Below are positions 13,835-20,887 of a stretch of 22,362 nucleotides of DNA, piece after piece. The stretch lies in assembly GCA_031551525.1 (NCBI GenBank), contig JAVBNN010000048.1, forward strand, positions 1 to 22,362. Reading direction: 5' to 3'. The notes below the pieces were generated by a model. The model was not told the origin of the DNA. It ran no database searches and saw nothing but the letters and a program-made list of their open reading frames with translations. The first letter of the stretch is position 1. Each line of letters opens with the position of its first letter. Source of the DNA: JAVBNN01 sp031551525. Its GTDB lineage: Bacteria > Bacillota > Negativicutes > Acidaminococcales > JAISLQ01. The translations under genes were made by a program, and so were the position numbers.

Positions 13835-14308
13835 ATGTTGAAAGAAATTTTCTGTCCGAATGAAGCTGCAACCGTGCGCTTCGGTAAAGCGCTGGGAGCG
13901 CTTTTAGAGGACGGCGACTGCATATGCCTAATAGGCGACCTTGGCGCAGGCAAGACCACCCTTGCTAAAGCCGTGGCAGACGGTATGGGCTTTGGCCAGG
14001 CGGCAGTGAAGAGCCCGACCTTTACCATATTAAATATATATGACGGTAAAACGCCTCTCCGGCATTTTGACCTTTATCGAATAAACTCTCCGCAGGAACT
14101 GTACGCAGCAGGCTTTATGGAAGAAATAGGCGCGCGGGGCGTCAGCATCGTCGAGTGGAGCGATCTGTTTGAAGAATTTATGCCCGACGGGCGTTTGACA
14201 ATAAAGATGACGCAGCAGGGGGGCGGGCGCATCCTCGCGCTTTTGCCTTCAAGCGTGCGCGCCGAAGGACTTTGCGAGGAGGCCCTATATGCTGGTTTTG
14301 GGGATTGA
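13835..14308 (+). CDS. tsaE: tRNA t6A biosynthesis ATPase TsaE
   Basis: TsaE is the ATPase that, with TsaB and TsaD, transfers the threonylcarbamoyl group to A37 of ANN-decoding tRNAs. The 157-residue protein has Walker A GDLGAGKTT (residues 34-42), the family motif SPTFTILNIY, HFDLYRI and EWSD. The ATG at 13835 has AAAGGTG upstream; an in-frame extension back to 13781 runs through the promoter/dyad region and lacks family similarity. The last 20 bp overlap the tsaB start. Confidence 0.95.
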   Translation: MLKEIFCPNEAATVRFGKALGALLEDGDCICLIGDLGAGKTTLAKAVADGMGFGQAAVKSPTFTILNIYDGKTPLRHFDLYRINSPQELYAAGFMEEIGARGVSIVEWSDLFEEFMPDGRLTIKMTQQGGGRILALLPSSVRAEGLCEEALYAGFGD

Positions 14309-14993
14309 TACTTCAAGCTCTACTTGTTCGCTGGCTCTTTATGACGGAAAAAAAGTTTTGTCCGACTGGAGTGTGGACAACGGTCTTACCCACTCGGAAA
14401 AGCTCATGCCACAGCTTGAGATGCTGTTGGTTGCCGCTGGCGTTGATAAAAAAGATATAGGCGGCCTTGCCGTGTGTATCGGGCCGGGGTCTTTTACCGG
14501 CCTCAGGATCGGCCTGGCCAGCGCCAAATCCATGTGTTACGCCTGGAGCGTACCTGTGGCCGGGGTGCCTCTGCCGGTATCGCTGGCCTGGAATGCGCCC
14601 CTGCCGGGAGTCCTGCTGTCGCCGCTCATCGATGCGCAAAAAGGCGAGGTATACCAGTCTCTCTACGAGTGGAGGCGCGAAGCGGACGCCGCAGTAAATT
14701 TGCATGAAATAGCGCCAGTGGCGATTAGGCCATACGCCGAAGCGCTGGCTGTTTTGGCGGACAGCGGACGCCAGTGCGTGGTACTAGGCGATGTGTTGGA
14801 TGGCGCTCTGCCTGCCAATGTGGACGTTTTACCGCCGCATGTAGGCAAGCCGCGGGCGGTGAGTGTGGCGATAGCCGCCTATGCTCGCTTGTCTACAGGC
14901 GAAAGTGACGACCTCTTTACGTTACAGCCACTTTATTTAAAAAGATCGGAAGCGGAAATACTATGGGAAAAACGGCAGAAAAAATCACCATAA
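14289..14993 (+). CDS. tsaB: tRNA t6A biosynthesis scaffold protein TsaB
   Basis: TsaB is an inactive ASKHA-fold paralogue of TsaD that scaffolds the TsaBDE complex. It starts MLVLGIDTSSSTCSLALYDG and has the typical GPGSFTGLRIGLASAKSMCY block near residue 70, followed by LLSPLIDAQKGEVYQSLY. The length of 234 residues is normal. The ATG lies inside the tsaE 3' end, with GAGGAGG at 14275-14281, and its own end overlaps rimI by 31 bp, a tight translationally coupled arrangement. Confidence 0.95.
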   Translation: MLVLGIDTSSSTCSLALYDGKKVLSDWSVDNGLTHSEKLMPQLEMLLVAAGVDKKDIGGLAVCIGPGSFTGLRIGLASAKSMCYAWSVPVAGVPLPVSLAWNAPLPGVLLSPLIDAQKGEVYQSLYEWRREADAAVNLHEIAPVAIRPYAEALAVLADSGRQCVVLGDVLDGALPANVDVLPPHVGKPRAVSVAIAAYARLSTGESDDLFTLQPLYLKRSEAEILWEKRQKKSP

Positions 14994-15436
14994 GGGAGAT
15001 GACCGCAGCGGATACCGCCGGCATGGCCAAGGTGGAGGAAGATGTTTTCACCTCGCCATGGACGGCTAAGATGTTTGTCGAAGAATTTGACAATCCCCTG
15101 ACGCGCTATCTGGTGCTGGAACACAAGGGAGAAGTGGCTGGATTTGCTGGGTTTTGGCTGATCGCCGGAGAGGCGCAAGCGACCAATATCGCGGTTTTGC
15201 ACAAGCACCAAGGCAAAGGCTGGGGGCAAGAGCTGGTCAACCGTCTGATGGCTCTGGCGGCGGAAAACGGAGCGGATTCTTTTATTTTGGAAGTACGCAA
15301 GTCAAACCTAGGCGCACGCAATTTATATGAAAAACTCGGCCTTGAGATTGTCGGTGAGCGCAGACACTATTACATGGACAACGGGGAAGATGCGCTGTTG
15401 ATGGCCAAAGAACTAAAAGAGGATAATCATGGATGA
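14963..15436 (+). CDS. rimI: Ribosomal-protein-alanine N-acetyltransferase RimI
   Basis: A GNAT-family acetyltransferase; RimI acetylates the N-terminal alanine of ribosomal protein bS18. The 157-residue protein shows IREMTAADTAGMAKVEEDVF, then SPW. The acetyl-CoA loop is IAVLHKHQGKGWGQELV, and the EVRKSNLGARNLYEKLGLEI block is typical of RimI. The common Q/R-x-x-G-x-G pattern is present as HQGKGWG. The ATG lies within tsaB, and no strong Shine-Dalgarno is visible, so expression probably depends on coupling. RimI between tsaB and tsaD is a standard Firmicutes order. Confidence 0.92.
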   Translation: MGKTAEKITIREMTAADTAGMAKVEEDVFTSPWTAKMFVEEFDNPLTRYLVLEHKGEVAGFAGFWLIAGEAQATNIAVLHKHQGKGWGQELVNRLMALAAENGADSFILEVRKSNLGARNLYEKLGLEIVGERRHYYMDNGEDALLMAKELKEDNHG

Positions 15437-16448
15437 AAAGGACACAATCATACTCGGCATAGAGACCAGTTGCGACGAAACGGCGGCCGCACTGGTGAAA
15501 AATGGGCGGGCAACACTTTCAAGCGTTATATCATCGCAAATACCTGTCCACAGAAAATATGGCGGAGTGGTACCGGAGATTGCCTCTCGTGAACATATCG
15601 TGGAAATATTGCCGGTCATACACGCCGCTTTAGAGGAAGGTGGCGTGGCGCTCTCTGATGTGGACGCGGTAGCTGTGACCGCTGGTCCCGGGCTTATCGG
15701 GGCGCTCCTGGTCGGGGTGGCGGCAGCCAAAGGCCTGGCTTTTGCCATTGATAAACCGCTGGTTGGTGTAAACCACCTGGAGGGGCATGTCTTTGGCAAC
15801 TTTTTGACGCATCGGGAACTGGAGCCACCTTTTATAGCGCTGGTGGTATCGGGCGGACACACCTCGCTTTTGCACGTTGTGGATTATGAAAGCTTTCATT
15901 TGCTGGGAGAGACACGCGACGACGCAGCCGGTGAGGCTTTTGACAAAGTGGCTAGAGTATTGGGGCTACCGTATCCGGGCGGCCCGGAAGTGGAAAAACT
16001 CGCTCAGTCCGGCAACCCGGCTGCTATCAACTTTCCTCGCGCCAGTGGCGTAGGTGAGTGCTCGTTTAGTTTCAGCGGACTTAAGTCGGCTGTGATAAAC
16101 TACCTGCACAACGCCCGGCAAAACTCCGTAGAGATAAACCCCAATAACGTAGCTGCCAGTTTTCAACTGGCAGTTGTGGATGTTCTTGTGGATAAGTCTT
16201 TGGCAGCCTTAAATAAGACAGGTCTTGATAAACTTGTATTAGCTGGAGGGGTCTCAGTCAACAACTCCTTGCGACAGGCCTTGCAACAGGCTGTGGATAA
16301 ACGTGGAGCGAAACTGTATTACCCATCACCGCTTCTATGCACAGATAACGCTGCGATGGTTGCCTGTCGGGGATACTATCTGTTTAGGCAAGGTAAAATC
16401 AGTACCCTTTCACTGAATGCCTGGCCGAGCGCCCGCTTGGGCATGTGA
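15429..16448 (+). CDS. tsaD: tRNA N6-adenosine threonylcarbamoyltransferase TsaD
   Basis: TsaD is the catalytic Kae1/YgjD-family subunit that forms t6A37 on tRNA with TsaB and TsaE. The 339-residue protein opens with ILGIETSCDETAAALV. Metal-binding histidines are in NHLEGH (His116, His120). Other marks are VVSGGHTSLL, FDKVARVLGLPYPGGPEVEK, FSFSGLKSAV, LAGGVSVNN and the third metal site CTDNAAM. It overlaps rimI by 8 bp. Two exact DnaA-box sequences (TGTGGATAA) lie in its last 270 bp, in line with more in the following intergenic region. Confidence 0.97.
   Translation: MDEKDTIILGIETSCDETAAALVKNGRATLSSVISSQIPVHRKYGGVVPEIASREHIVEILPVIHAALEEGGVALSDVDAVAVTAGPGLIGALLVGVAAAKGLAFAIDKPLVGVNHLEGHVFGNFLTHRELEPPFIALVVSGGHTSLLHVVDYESFHLLGETRDDAAGEAFDKVARVLGLPYPGGPEVEKLAQSGNPAAINFPRASGVGECSFSFSGLKSAVINYLHNARQNSVEINPNNVAASFQLAVVDVLVDKSLAALNKTGLDKLVLAGGVSVNNSLRQALQQAVDKRGAKLYYPSPLLCTDNAAMVACRGYYLFRQGKISTLSLNAWPSARLGM
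16187..16300 (+). promoter_or_regulatory. Two exact DnaA-box 9-mers inside the tsaD 3' end
   Basis: TGTGGATAA (reverse complement of the DnaA box TTATCCACA) occurs at 16187-16195 and 16292-16300. A looser match, TGTGGATGT, lies at 16175-16183. All have the same orientation as the intergenic array beginning at 16549. Coding constraint (Val-Asp-Lys codons) could explain each singly. Confidence 0.45.
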
Positions 16449-16548
16449 TAAGGGCGCACAGGAAAAGTTTTCTGCTTGTTTTGCACAATGTTTTTTTATA
16501 GCGGACAAGAAAATTTCGAGCCTAAAGTCCTAGAGACAGCAAAATTCC

Positions 16549-16600
16549 TGTGCACAACCCTGTGGACATTGTGGATAACATTGGGAAAAGTTGTGGAAGG
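16549..16600 (+). promoter_or_regulatory. DnaA-box-like cluster downstream of tsaD
   Basis: Four same-strand 9-mers lie in 52 bp: TGTGCACAA (16549-16557), TGTGGACAT (16561-16569), exact TGTGGATAA (16570-16578) and TGTGGAAGG (16592-16600). Against the DnaA box, the third is exact and the others carry one to three mismatches. An AT-rich stretch of about 190 bp follows. It could be a DnaA-titration or regulatory cluster; an origin is less likely because dnaA and dnaN are absent from the window. Confidence 0.55.
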
Positions 16601-16789
16601 AGATTTGTAAAGAGCAAAAATGTATTTTTTGTTCAAAGTATATTTGCGTAAATCAAAGAAATATGGCAATAATGATTGTAATATAGGTATAAATTTTGTT
16701 CATAATATTTTTTTGCGCGAAAAGCGGTAATTTGACTGAATACGTACAAACAATCACTATTTATTCTGGTTAGTAAAAAAAATTTATAA
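16601..16789. other. AT-rich non-coding stretch between tsaD and groES
   Basis: No convincing gene lies here on either strand. The sequence is strongly AT-rich compared with the flanking genes and holds several A and T runs. A TTGACT at 16732-16737 lacks a good -10 partner. Upstream, at 16474-16498, a short TTGT/ACAA hairpin followed by seven Ts could be a weak tsaD terminator. Confidence 0.5.
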
Positions 16790-16815
16790 AACCCCCAATA
16801 GGGGTTGATTTTTTT
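16790..16815 (+). terminator. Terminator-like hairpin overlapping the groES -35 box
   Basis: AACCCC (16790-16795), loop CAATA, then GGGGTT (16801-16806) are followed by GA and a run of seven Ts. It would end transcripts arriving from tsaD or the AT-rich region. Its right arm contains the first two bases of the predicted groES -35 hexamer. Confidence 0.6.
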
Positions 16816-16833
16816 GTGTAAATTAGGTATCAT
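16805..16833 (+). promoter_or_regulatory. Sigma-A promoter of groES-groEL
   Basis: TTGATT (16805-16810), a 17-bp spacer and TATCAT (16828-16833). The predicted start site, near 16840, lies immediately before the CIRCE operator, the usual arrangement for HrcA-repressed heat-shock operons. Confidence 0.75.
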
Positions 16834-16843
16834 AAATATCGAA

Positions 16844-16870
16844 CTGGCACTCGTTGGACGTGAGTGCTAA
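16844..16870. promoter_or_regulatory. CIRCE operator (HrcA binding site)
   Basis: CTGGCACTC, nine bases, then GAGTGCTAA. The consensus is TTAGCACTC-N9-GAGTGCTAA: the right arm is perfect and the left arm differs at two positions. It sits in the groES leader, so groESL should be repressed by HrcA and induced by heat. The hrcA gene itself is not in the window. Confidence 0.95.
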
Positions 16871-16913
16871 CAAAACAAATGCATTACGCTGAGTAATGAG
16901 GAGGTAACTGATA

Positions 16914-17198
16914 ATGTTGAAACCACTTGCAGACAGAGTTATTATCGAAGCCCTAGCCAAGGAAGAAAAAACCAAGAGCGGCATAGTCCTGCCTGACACA
17001 GCTAAAGAAAAACCGCAGGAAGGTAAAGTAGTCGCCGTAGGCGCGGGGAAAATTCTCGACAACGGCCAAAGAGTCGTTCCTGACGTAAAAGCAGGCGATA
17101 AGGTAATCTTTTCCAAATACGCCGGAACTGATATAAAATTGGACGGCAAGGAATATCTCATCCTTAGCGAACGCGACATTCTTGCTATTATTGAATAA
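16914..17198 (+). CDS. groES: Co-chaperonin GroES (Cpn10)
   Basis: GroES is the heptameric lid of the GroEL folding chamber in the cytoplasm. The 94-residue length is standard. It opens with LKPLADRVIIEALAKEEKTK, contains the mobile-loop segment SGIVLPDTAKEKPQEGKVVA, and has the DVKAGDKVIFSKYAGTDIK and ILSERDILAIIE blocks. The ATG has GAGGAGG a few bases upstream. groEL follows after 27 bp. Control by CIRCE/HrcA is indicated by the operator 43 bp upstream. Confidence 0.98.
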   Translation: MLKPLADRVIIEALAKEEKTKSGIVLPDTAKEKPQEGKVVAVGAGKILDNGQRVVPDVKAGDKVIFSKYAGTDIKLDGKEYLILSERDILAIIE

Positions 17199-17225
17199 AA
17201 GAGAAAATTTTGGAGGTTATGACAA

Positions 17226-18863
17226 ATGGCTAAACAGATAATTTTCAACGAAGAAGCTCGCCGCAGCTTAGAGCGCGGTGTTAACGCCCTGGCCGACGTG
17301 GTCAAAGTCACCCTGGGCCCTAAAGGCCGCAACGTCGTCCTGGATAAAAAATTCGGCGCACCGGCTATCACTAACGATGGTGTGACCATCGCCCGCGAAG
17401 TAGAACTCGAAGACCCGTTTGAAAACATGGGCGCCCAACTGGTAAAAGAAGTTGCCACCAAGACCAATGACGTAGCTGGCGACGGCACGACTACCGCTAC
17501 CCTGCTCGCCCAGGCCATGGTACGCGAAGGCATGAAAAACGTAGCCGCCGGCGCCAACCCGATGGTTGTTAAAAAAGGCATCCAGAAGGCTGTTGACGTG
17601 TTGGTCGAAGAAATAAAATCCATAGCCAAAAAAGTCGAATCCAAAGAAGCTATCGCCCAGGTAGCATCCATATCAGCCGCTGACGCGGAAATCGGCGGCC
17701 TGATCGCCGACGCTATGGACAAAGTCGGCAAAGACGGCGTCATCACCGTGGAAGAGTCCAAGACCATGGGAACAGAACTTGAGACCGTCGAAGGCATGCA
17801 ATTCGACCGTGGCTACATCTCCCCCTACATGGCTACCGACCCGGATAAAATGGAAGCCGTTCTGAACGATCCTTATGTTCTCATTACCGACCGCAAAATA
17901 AACGTCATCAACGACCTGCTGCCCGTCCTCGAAAAAGTCATGCAGCAAGGCAAAGAACTTCTCATAATCGCCGAAGACGTGGAAGGCGAAGCCCTGGCGA
18001 CCCTGGTTGTCAACAAACTGCGCGGCATATTCAAAGCCGTAGCCGTTAAAGCCCCCGGCTTTGGCGACAGAAGAAAAGCCATGCTGGAAGACATCTCCAT
18101 CCTGACCGGCGGTTCGGTCATGACCGAAGAACTCGGCCGCAAACTCGACAGCGTGGAAGTAGCCGACCTCGGTCGTTGCCGCCAAGTCCGCGTGACCAAG
18201 GAAATGACCACCATCGTTGACGGTGCCGGTGAGAAAAAACTTATCAATGCCCGCGTGGGCCAAATCCGCGGCCAGATCGAAGAAACTTCCTCCGATTTCG
18301 ACCGTGAAAAACTACAAGAGCGCCTAGCTAAACTGGCTGGCGGCGTAGCCGTCATCAAAGTTGGCGCGGCTACCGAAGTAGAACTCAAAGAAAAGAAACT
18401 GCGCATCGAAGACGCCCTCAACGCCACCCGCGCGGCGGTCGAAGAAGGCATCGTATCCGGCGGCGGCGCAGCCTTCATCGAAATACAAAAATCCCTCGAC
18501 AAGCTTAAAGCCGAAGGCGACGAAAAGACCGGCATCGACATCGTGTACCGCGCCATCGAAGAACCTGTCCGCCAGATCGCCAACAACGCCGGCATGGAAG
18601 GCTCGGTAGTCGTAGCCAATGTTAAAGCCAAAGGCAAAGGCGTCGGCTTTAACGCCCTGACTGAAGAATACGAAAACATGATAAAGGCCGGTATCGTAGA
18701 CCCGGCTAAAGTTACCCGCTCCGCGCTTCAAAACGCGGCCAGCATAGCGGCTATGATCATCACCACCGAAAGCCTTATAGCCGATAAACCGGCCAAAGAC
18801 GGCGGCGGCATGCCTCCGATGGGCGGCATGGGTGGTATGGGTGGCATGGGCGGCATGATGTAA
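17226..18863 (+). CDS. groEL: Chaperonin GroEL (Cpn60)
   Basis: GroEL is the ATP-driven tetradecameric chaperonin. The 545-residue protein is full length, with VTLGPKGRNVVLDKKFGAP (ATP site), NDGVTIAREVELEDPFENMG, the catalytic GDGTTTATLLAQAMV, apical-domain segments such as YISPYMATDPDKMEA, and the usual Gly-Gly-Met tail. The codon use of the gene is strongly biased to a few codons, as expected for high expression. That bias creates long open antisense frames which are not genes. The start ATG has GGAGG upstream, and a strong terminator follows 34 bp after the stop. Confidence 0.99.
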   Translation: MAKQIIFNEEARRSLERGVNALADVVKVTLGPKGRNVVLDKKFGAPAITNDGVTIAREVELEDPFENMGAQLVKEVATKTNDVAGDGTTTATLLAQAMVREGMKNVAAGANPMVVKKGIQKAVDVLVEEIKSIAKKVESKEAIAQVASISAADAEIGGLIADAMDKVGKDGVITVEESKTMGTELETVEGMQFDRGYISPYMATDPDKMEAVLNDPYVLITDRKINVINDLLPVLEKVMQQGKELLIIAEDVEGEALATLVVNKLRGIFKAVAVKAPGFGDRRKAMLEDISILTGGSVMTEELGRKLDSVEVADLGRCRQVRVTKEMTTIVDGAGEKKLINARVGQIRGQIEETSSDFDREKLQERLAKLAGGVAVIKVGAATEVELKEKKLRIEDALNATRAAVEEGIVSGGGAAFIEIQKSLDKLKAEGDEKTGIDIVYRAIEEPVRQIANNAGMEGSVVVANVKAKGKGVGFNALTEEYENMIKAGIVDPAKVTRSALQNAASIAAMIITTESLIADKPAKDGGGMPPMGGMGGMGGMGGMM

Positions 18864-18897
18864 GCCTGTGTTCCCATTTTGCAAAATGTGATTAATT

Positions 18898-18939
18898 AAA
18901 ATCGCCCGGGAGTTTTTTTAAAACTCCCGGGCGATTTTT
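18898..18939. terminator. Strong bidirectional terminator between groEL and phnX
   Basis: A 19-bp perfect stem (18898-18916 with 18920-18938) has a GC-rich core (CGCCCGGGAG), a TTT loop, and A/T tracts at both outer ends. It can stop groESL transcription rightward and the phn operon leftward; the phnX stop codon is only 4 bp away. Confidence 0.95.
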
Positions 18940-18942
18940 GGT

Positions 18943-19788
18943 TCAGCATGCCCGAAAAATCTTTTCGCGCGGTTGGTTGGGGCGGCGGCAGGTATTGCTG
19001 GCGAGCAGGTGGTTTATTTCTTCTATAAGGGACGGGAGATCATTTATGCTTTCTATGACGAAGTCGGCGCCGCAGTTGATGAACTTGGCGGCGGTGTCTT
19101 CCAGGGCCTTTTGGCGTTTTAAGGAGGGAAGATTTTCATATTCGTTAAAACTCAGTCCGAGTTCCGAACTGCCGACGAGCACGCCGACTGACCAGGCGCC
19201 GGCGTTCATGGCTTCTTTTATGTCGGAAAGGGTGTCGCCTACTTTGACAACGGACACAGTTTGGGCTAGATTGAGGTTTTGCATGTTTTTAAATATCATG
19301 TACGGCCAAGGGCGGCCAAAGCCGTCGGTTACATCTGGCGTGACCAGGCTGTCCGGGATGTAGCCATGCTGAGCAGCGCCGCGAATGACTGTGTCCATCA
19401 TGCTACTGGTATAGCCGGTGGTGGAACCGATCTTTATGCCGTGCGTGCGCAGTTTGTCTACGGTTTTCAGCAATCCCGGCAGCGGTTGGGTGTATTCGCT
19501 GAGCGATTCTAGCAGGAGAGGCTCAAAACTGCGATAAAGGTTTTCGATGTCTGCGCTGCCAGGCGTGTTGCCATGCGCTTCCCGCCAGGCAGCTTTCACG
19601 CGCGGCAGGGCCAGCAGGGTTTTGATGTGATCTTTTTTTAGCATACCCATGGGGCCGCGTGCTTCCTCGACAGTAATGGGAACTCCATGTTCTTTGAAGG
19701 CCATCAGAAAGGCGCGTAGCGGGGCGAAACAGCCAAAATCTACAGCCGTTCCCGCCCAGTCAAGTATTACTCCGGTTATTTTATCCAT
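18943..19788 (-). CDS. phnX: Phosphonoacetaldehyde hydrolase
   Basis: PhnX cleaves the C-P bond of phosphonoacetaldehyde to acetaldehyde and phosphate, the last step of 2-aminoethylphosphonate use. It is a HAD-superfamily enzyme. The nucleophile is Asp10 in ILDWAGTAVDFG. Lys51, which forms the Schiff base, lies in PMGMLKKDHIK. KIGSTTGYTSSMMD, GRPWPYMIFKN and VKVGDTLSDIKEAMNAG complete the motif set. Length is 281 residues, a little longer than the usual 265-270 because of a basic C-terminal tail. The start overlaps phnW by 8 bp, with AGGAGG upstream. Confidence 0.96.
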   Translation of the reverse strand: MDKITGVILDWAGTAVDFGCFAPLRAFLMAFKEHGVPITVEEARGPMGMLKKDHIKTLLALPRVKAAWREAHGNTPGSADIENLYRSFEPLLLESLSEYTQPLPGLLKTVDKLRTHGIKIGSTTGYTSSMMDTVIRGAAQHGYIPDSLVTPDVTDGFGRPWPYMIFKNMQNLNLAQTVSVVKVGDTLSDIKEAMNAGAWSVGVLVGSSELGLSFNEYENLPSLKRQKALEDTAAKFINCGADFVIESINDLPSLIEEINHLLASNTCRRPNQPREKIFRAC

Positions 19789-20878
19789 GCCGTCCTCCTG
19801 TTATATATTTTTTTATCACGCGGCAAAGTTTTTCTATATCGGCCGGATATATTTCACCAATGTTGCCTATGCGGAAAGTGTCGGCGTCAGTCAATTTACC
19901 GGGATAGAGAACAAAGCCGCGCTGCTTGACATAGGCGTAAAACCTAGCAAAATCAAAGTTTTTTTCCGGGTAGAGAAAGGTGGTGATAACCGGCGACTGA
20001 ACTTCTTGACTTATATAGGGCCGGATGTTAAGCTTAGCCAGCCGTTCGCGCAACAGGCTGTTGTTAATGCGGTAGCGGTCATGCCGGGCGGCGATTCCAC
20101 CTTCTTTTTCCAGTTCGGCCAGCGCTTCGGCAAAGGCGGCGACGGTATGGGTCGGCGAAGTAAAACGCCACTTACCATCTTTGTCCATTTCCTGCCACTG
20201 GTCATACAGGTCGAGCGACAGGCTGTGGGAGACGCCCCGGCAATTAGCAAGGTTTTCTTTTTTGGCCAGGACAAATGAAAAACCGGGTACGCCCTGAATA
20301 CACTTGTTGGCGCTGCTGATGAGAAAATCGATGCCCAGTGCGGGAACATCTATCGGTATGCCGCCAAAGCTACTCATGGCGTCCACTATGAGTATTTTTT
20401 TATAACGTTTGGCCAGATGGGCGATTTCTTCCAGCGGATTCAATATGCCGGTGGTGGTTTCGCAGTGCACCAGCGCGACGTGGGTGAGTTCAGTGTCTTT
20501 TTGCAGGATTTTTTTAAACTCGACTAAATTGGGCCGGCAGTCGGGCGAAGTGGATAAAACTGAGTAGGTCAGTCCAAGCCGCCGCGCTATTTCCACCATA
20601 CGGTCGCCATAAGCGCCGTTAGTGATAAACAGGCACTTATCAGTTGGCCGGATGGCGCTATTTAACACGGCTTCCACACCGAAAGTGCCGCTGCCCTGCA
20701 TAAGTACGGACGTATATTCTTCCGGGCCGGCGCTGGCGATAGAGAGGAGCTGGCGGCGTATGCCCTGGGTCAGTTCTTTATACTCGGTGTCCCAGGTGCA
20801 GCGGTCTTTGGTCATGGCTTTTTTGACCGTCTGGCTGGTGGTCAGCGGGCCGGGCGTAAGCAGTTTATAGTTGTTCAT
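19781..20878 (-). CDS. phnW: 2-aminoethylphosphonate--pyruvate transaminase
   Basis: PhnW moves the amino group of 2-aminoethylphosphonate to pyruvate, yielding phosphonoacetaldehyde and alanine; it is a PLP class V aminotransferase. The 365-residue length is standard. Marks are LLTPGPLTTSQTVKKAM, MQGSGTFGVEAVLNS, the PLP-ring Asp166 in IVDAMSSFGGIP, the PLP lysine Lys192 in SSANKCIQG and the late GFVLYPGKLTDADTFRIGNI. The ATG has AGGAGG at 20884-20889 (complement), which overlaps the stop of the substrate-binding-protein gene. Overlap with phnX gives a coupled degradation pair. Confidence 0.97.
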   Translation of the reverse strand: MNNYKLLTPGPLTTSQTVKKAMTKDRCTWDTEYKELTQGIRRQLLSIASAGPEEYTSVLMQGSGTFGVEAVLNSAIRPTDKCLFITNGAYGDRMVEIARRLGLTYSVLSTSPDCRPNLVEFKKILQKDTELTHVALVHCETTTGILNPLEEIAHLAKRYKKILIVDAMSSFGGIPIDVPALGIDFLISSANKCIQGVPGFSFVLAKKENLANCRGVSHSLSLDLYDQWQEMDKDGKWRFTSPTHTVAAFAEALAELEKEGGIAARHDRYRINNSLLRERLAKLNIRPYISQEVQSPVITTFLYPEKNFDFARFYAYVKQRGFVLYPGKLTDADTFRIGNIGEIYPADIEKLCRVIKKYITGGRHG

Positions 20879-20887
20879 GATTTCCTC

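Noticed and set aside
16449..16913. The chromosomal replication origin itself
   Set aside because: DnaA-like boxes and AT-rich DNA are present, but dnaA, dnaN, rpmH or other usual origin neighbours are absent and only one intergenic box is exact. A titration or regulatory cluster is the more cautious reading.
16823..17797. Minus-strand open frame (324 codons) across groES and the start of groEL
   Set aside because: It overlaps CIRCE, the groES promoter and two certain genes, and its translation is Ser/Thr-rich shadow sequence.
17873..18679. Long open frame on the minus strand inside groEL (268 codons)
   Set aside because: It is Ser/Ala/Thr-rich low-complexity sequence with no family similarity, explained by the strong codon bias of groEL on the plus strand.
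18800..18863. The GGCATGGGTGG-type repeat at the end of groEL as a DNA repeat element
   Set aside because: It encodes the normal Gly-Gly-Met tail of GroEL.
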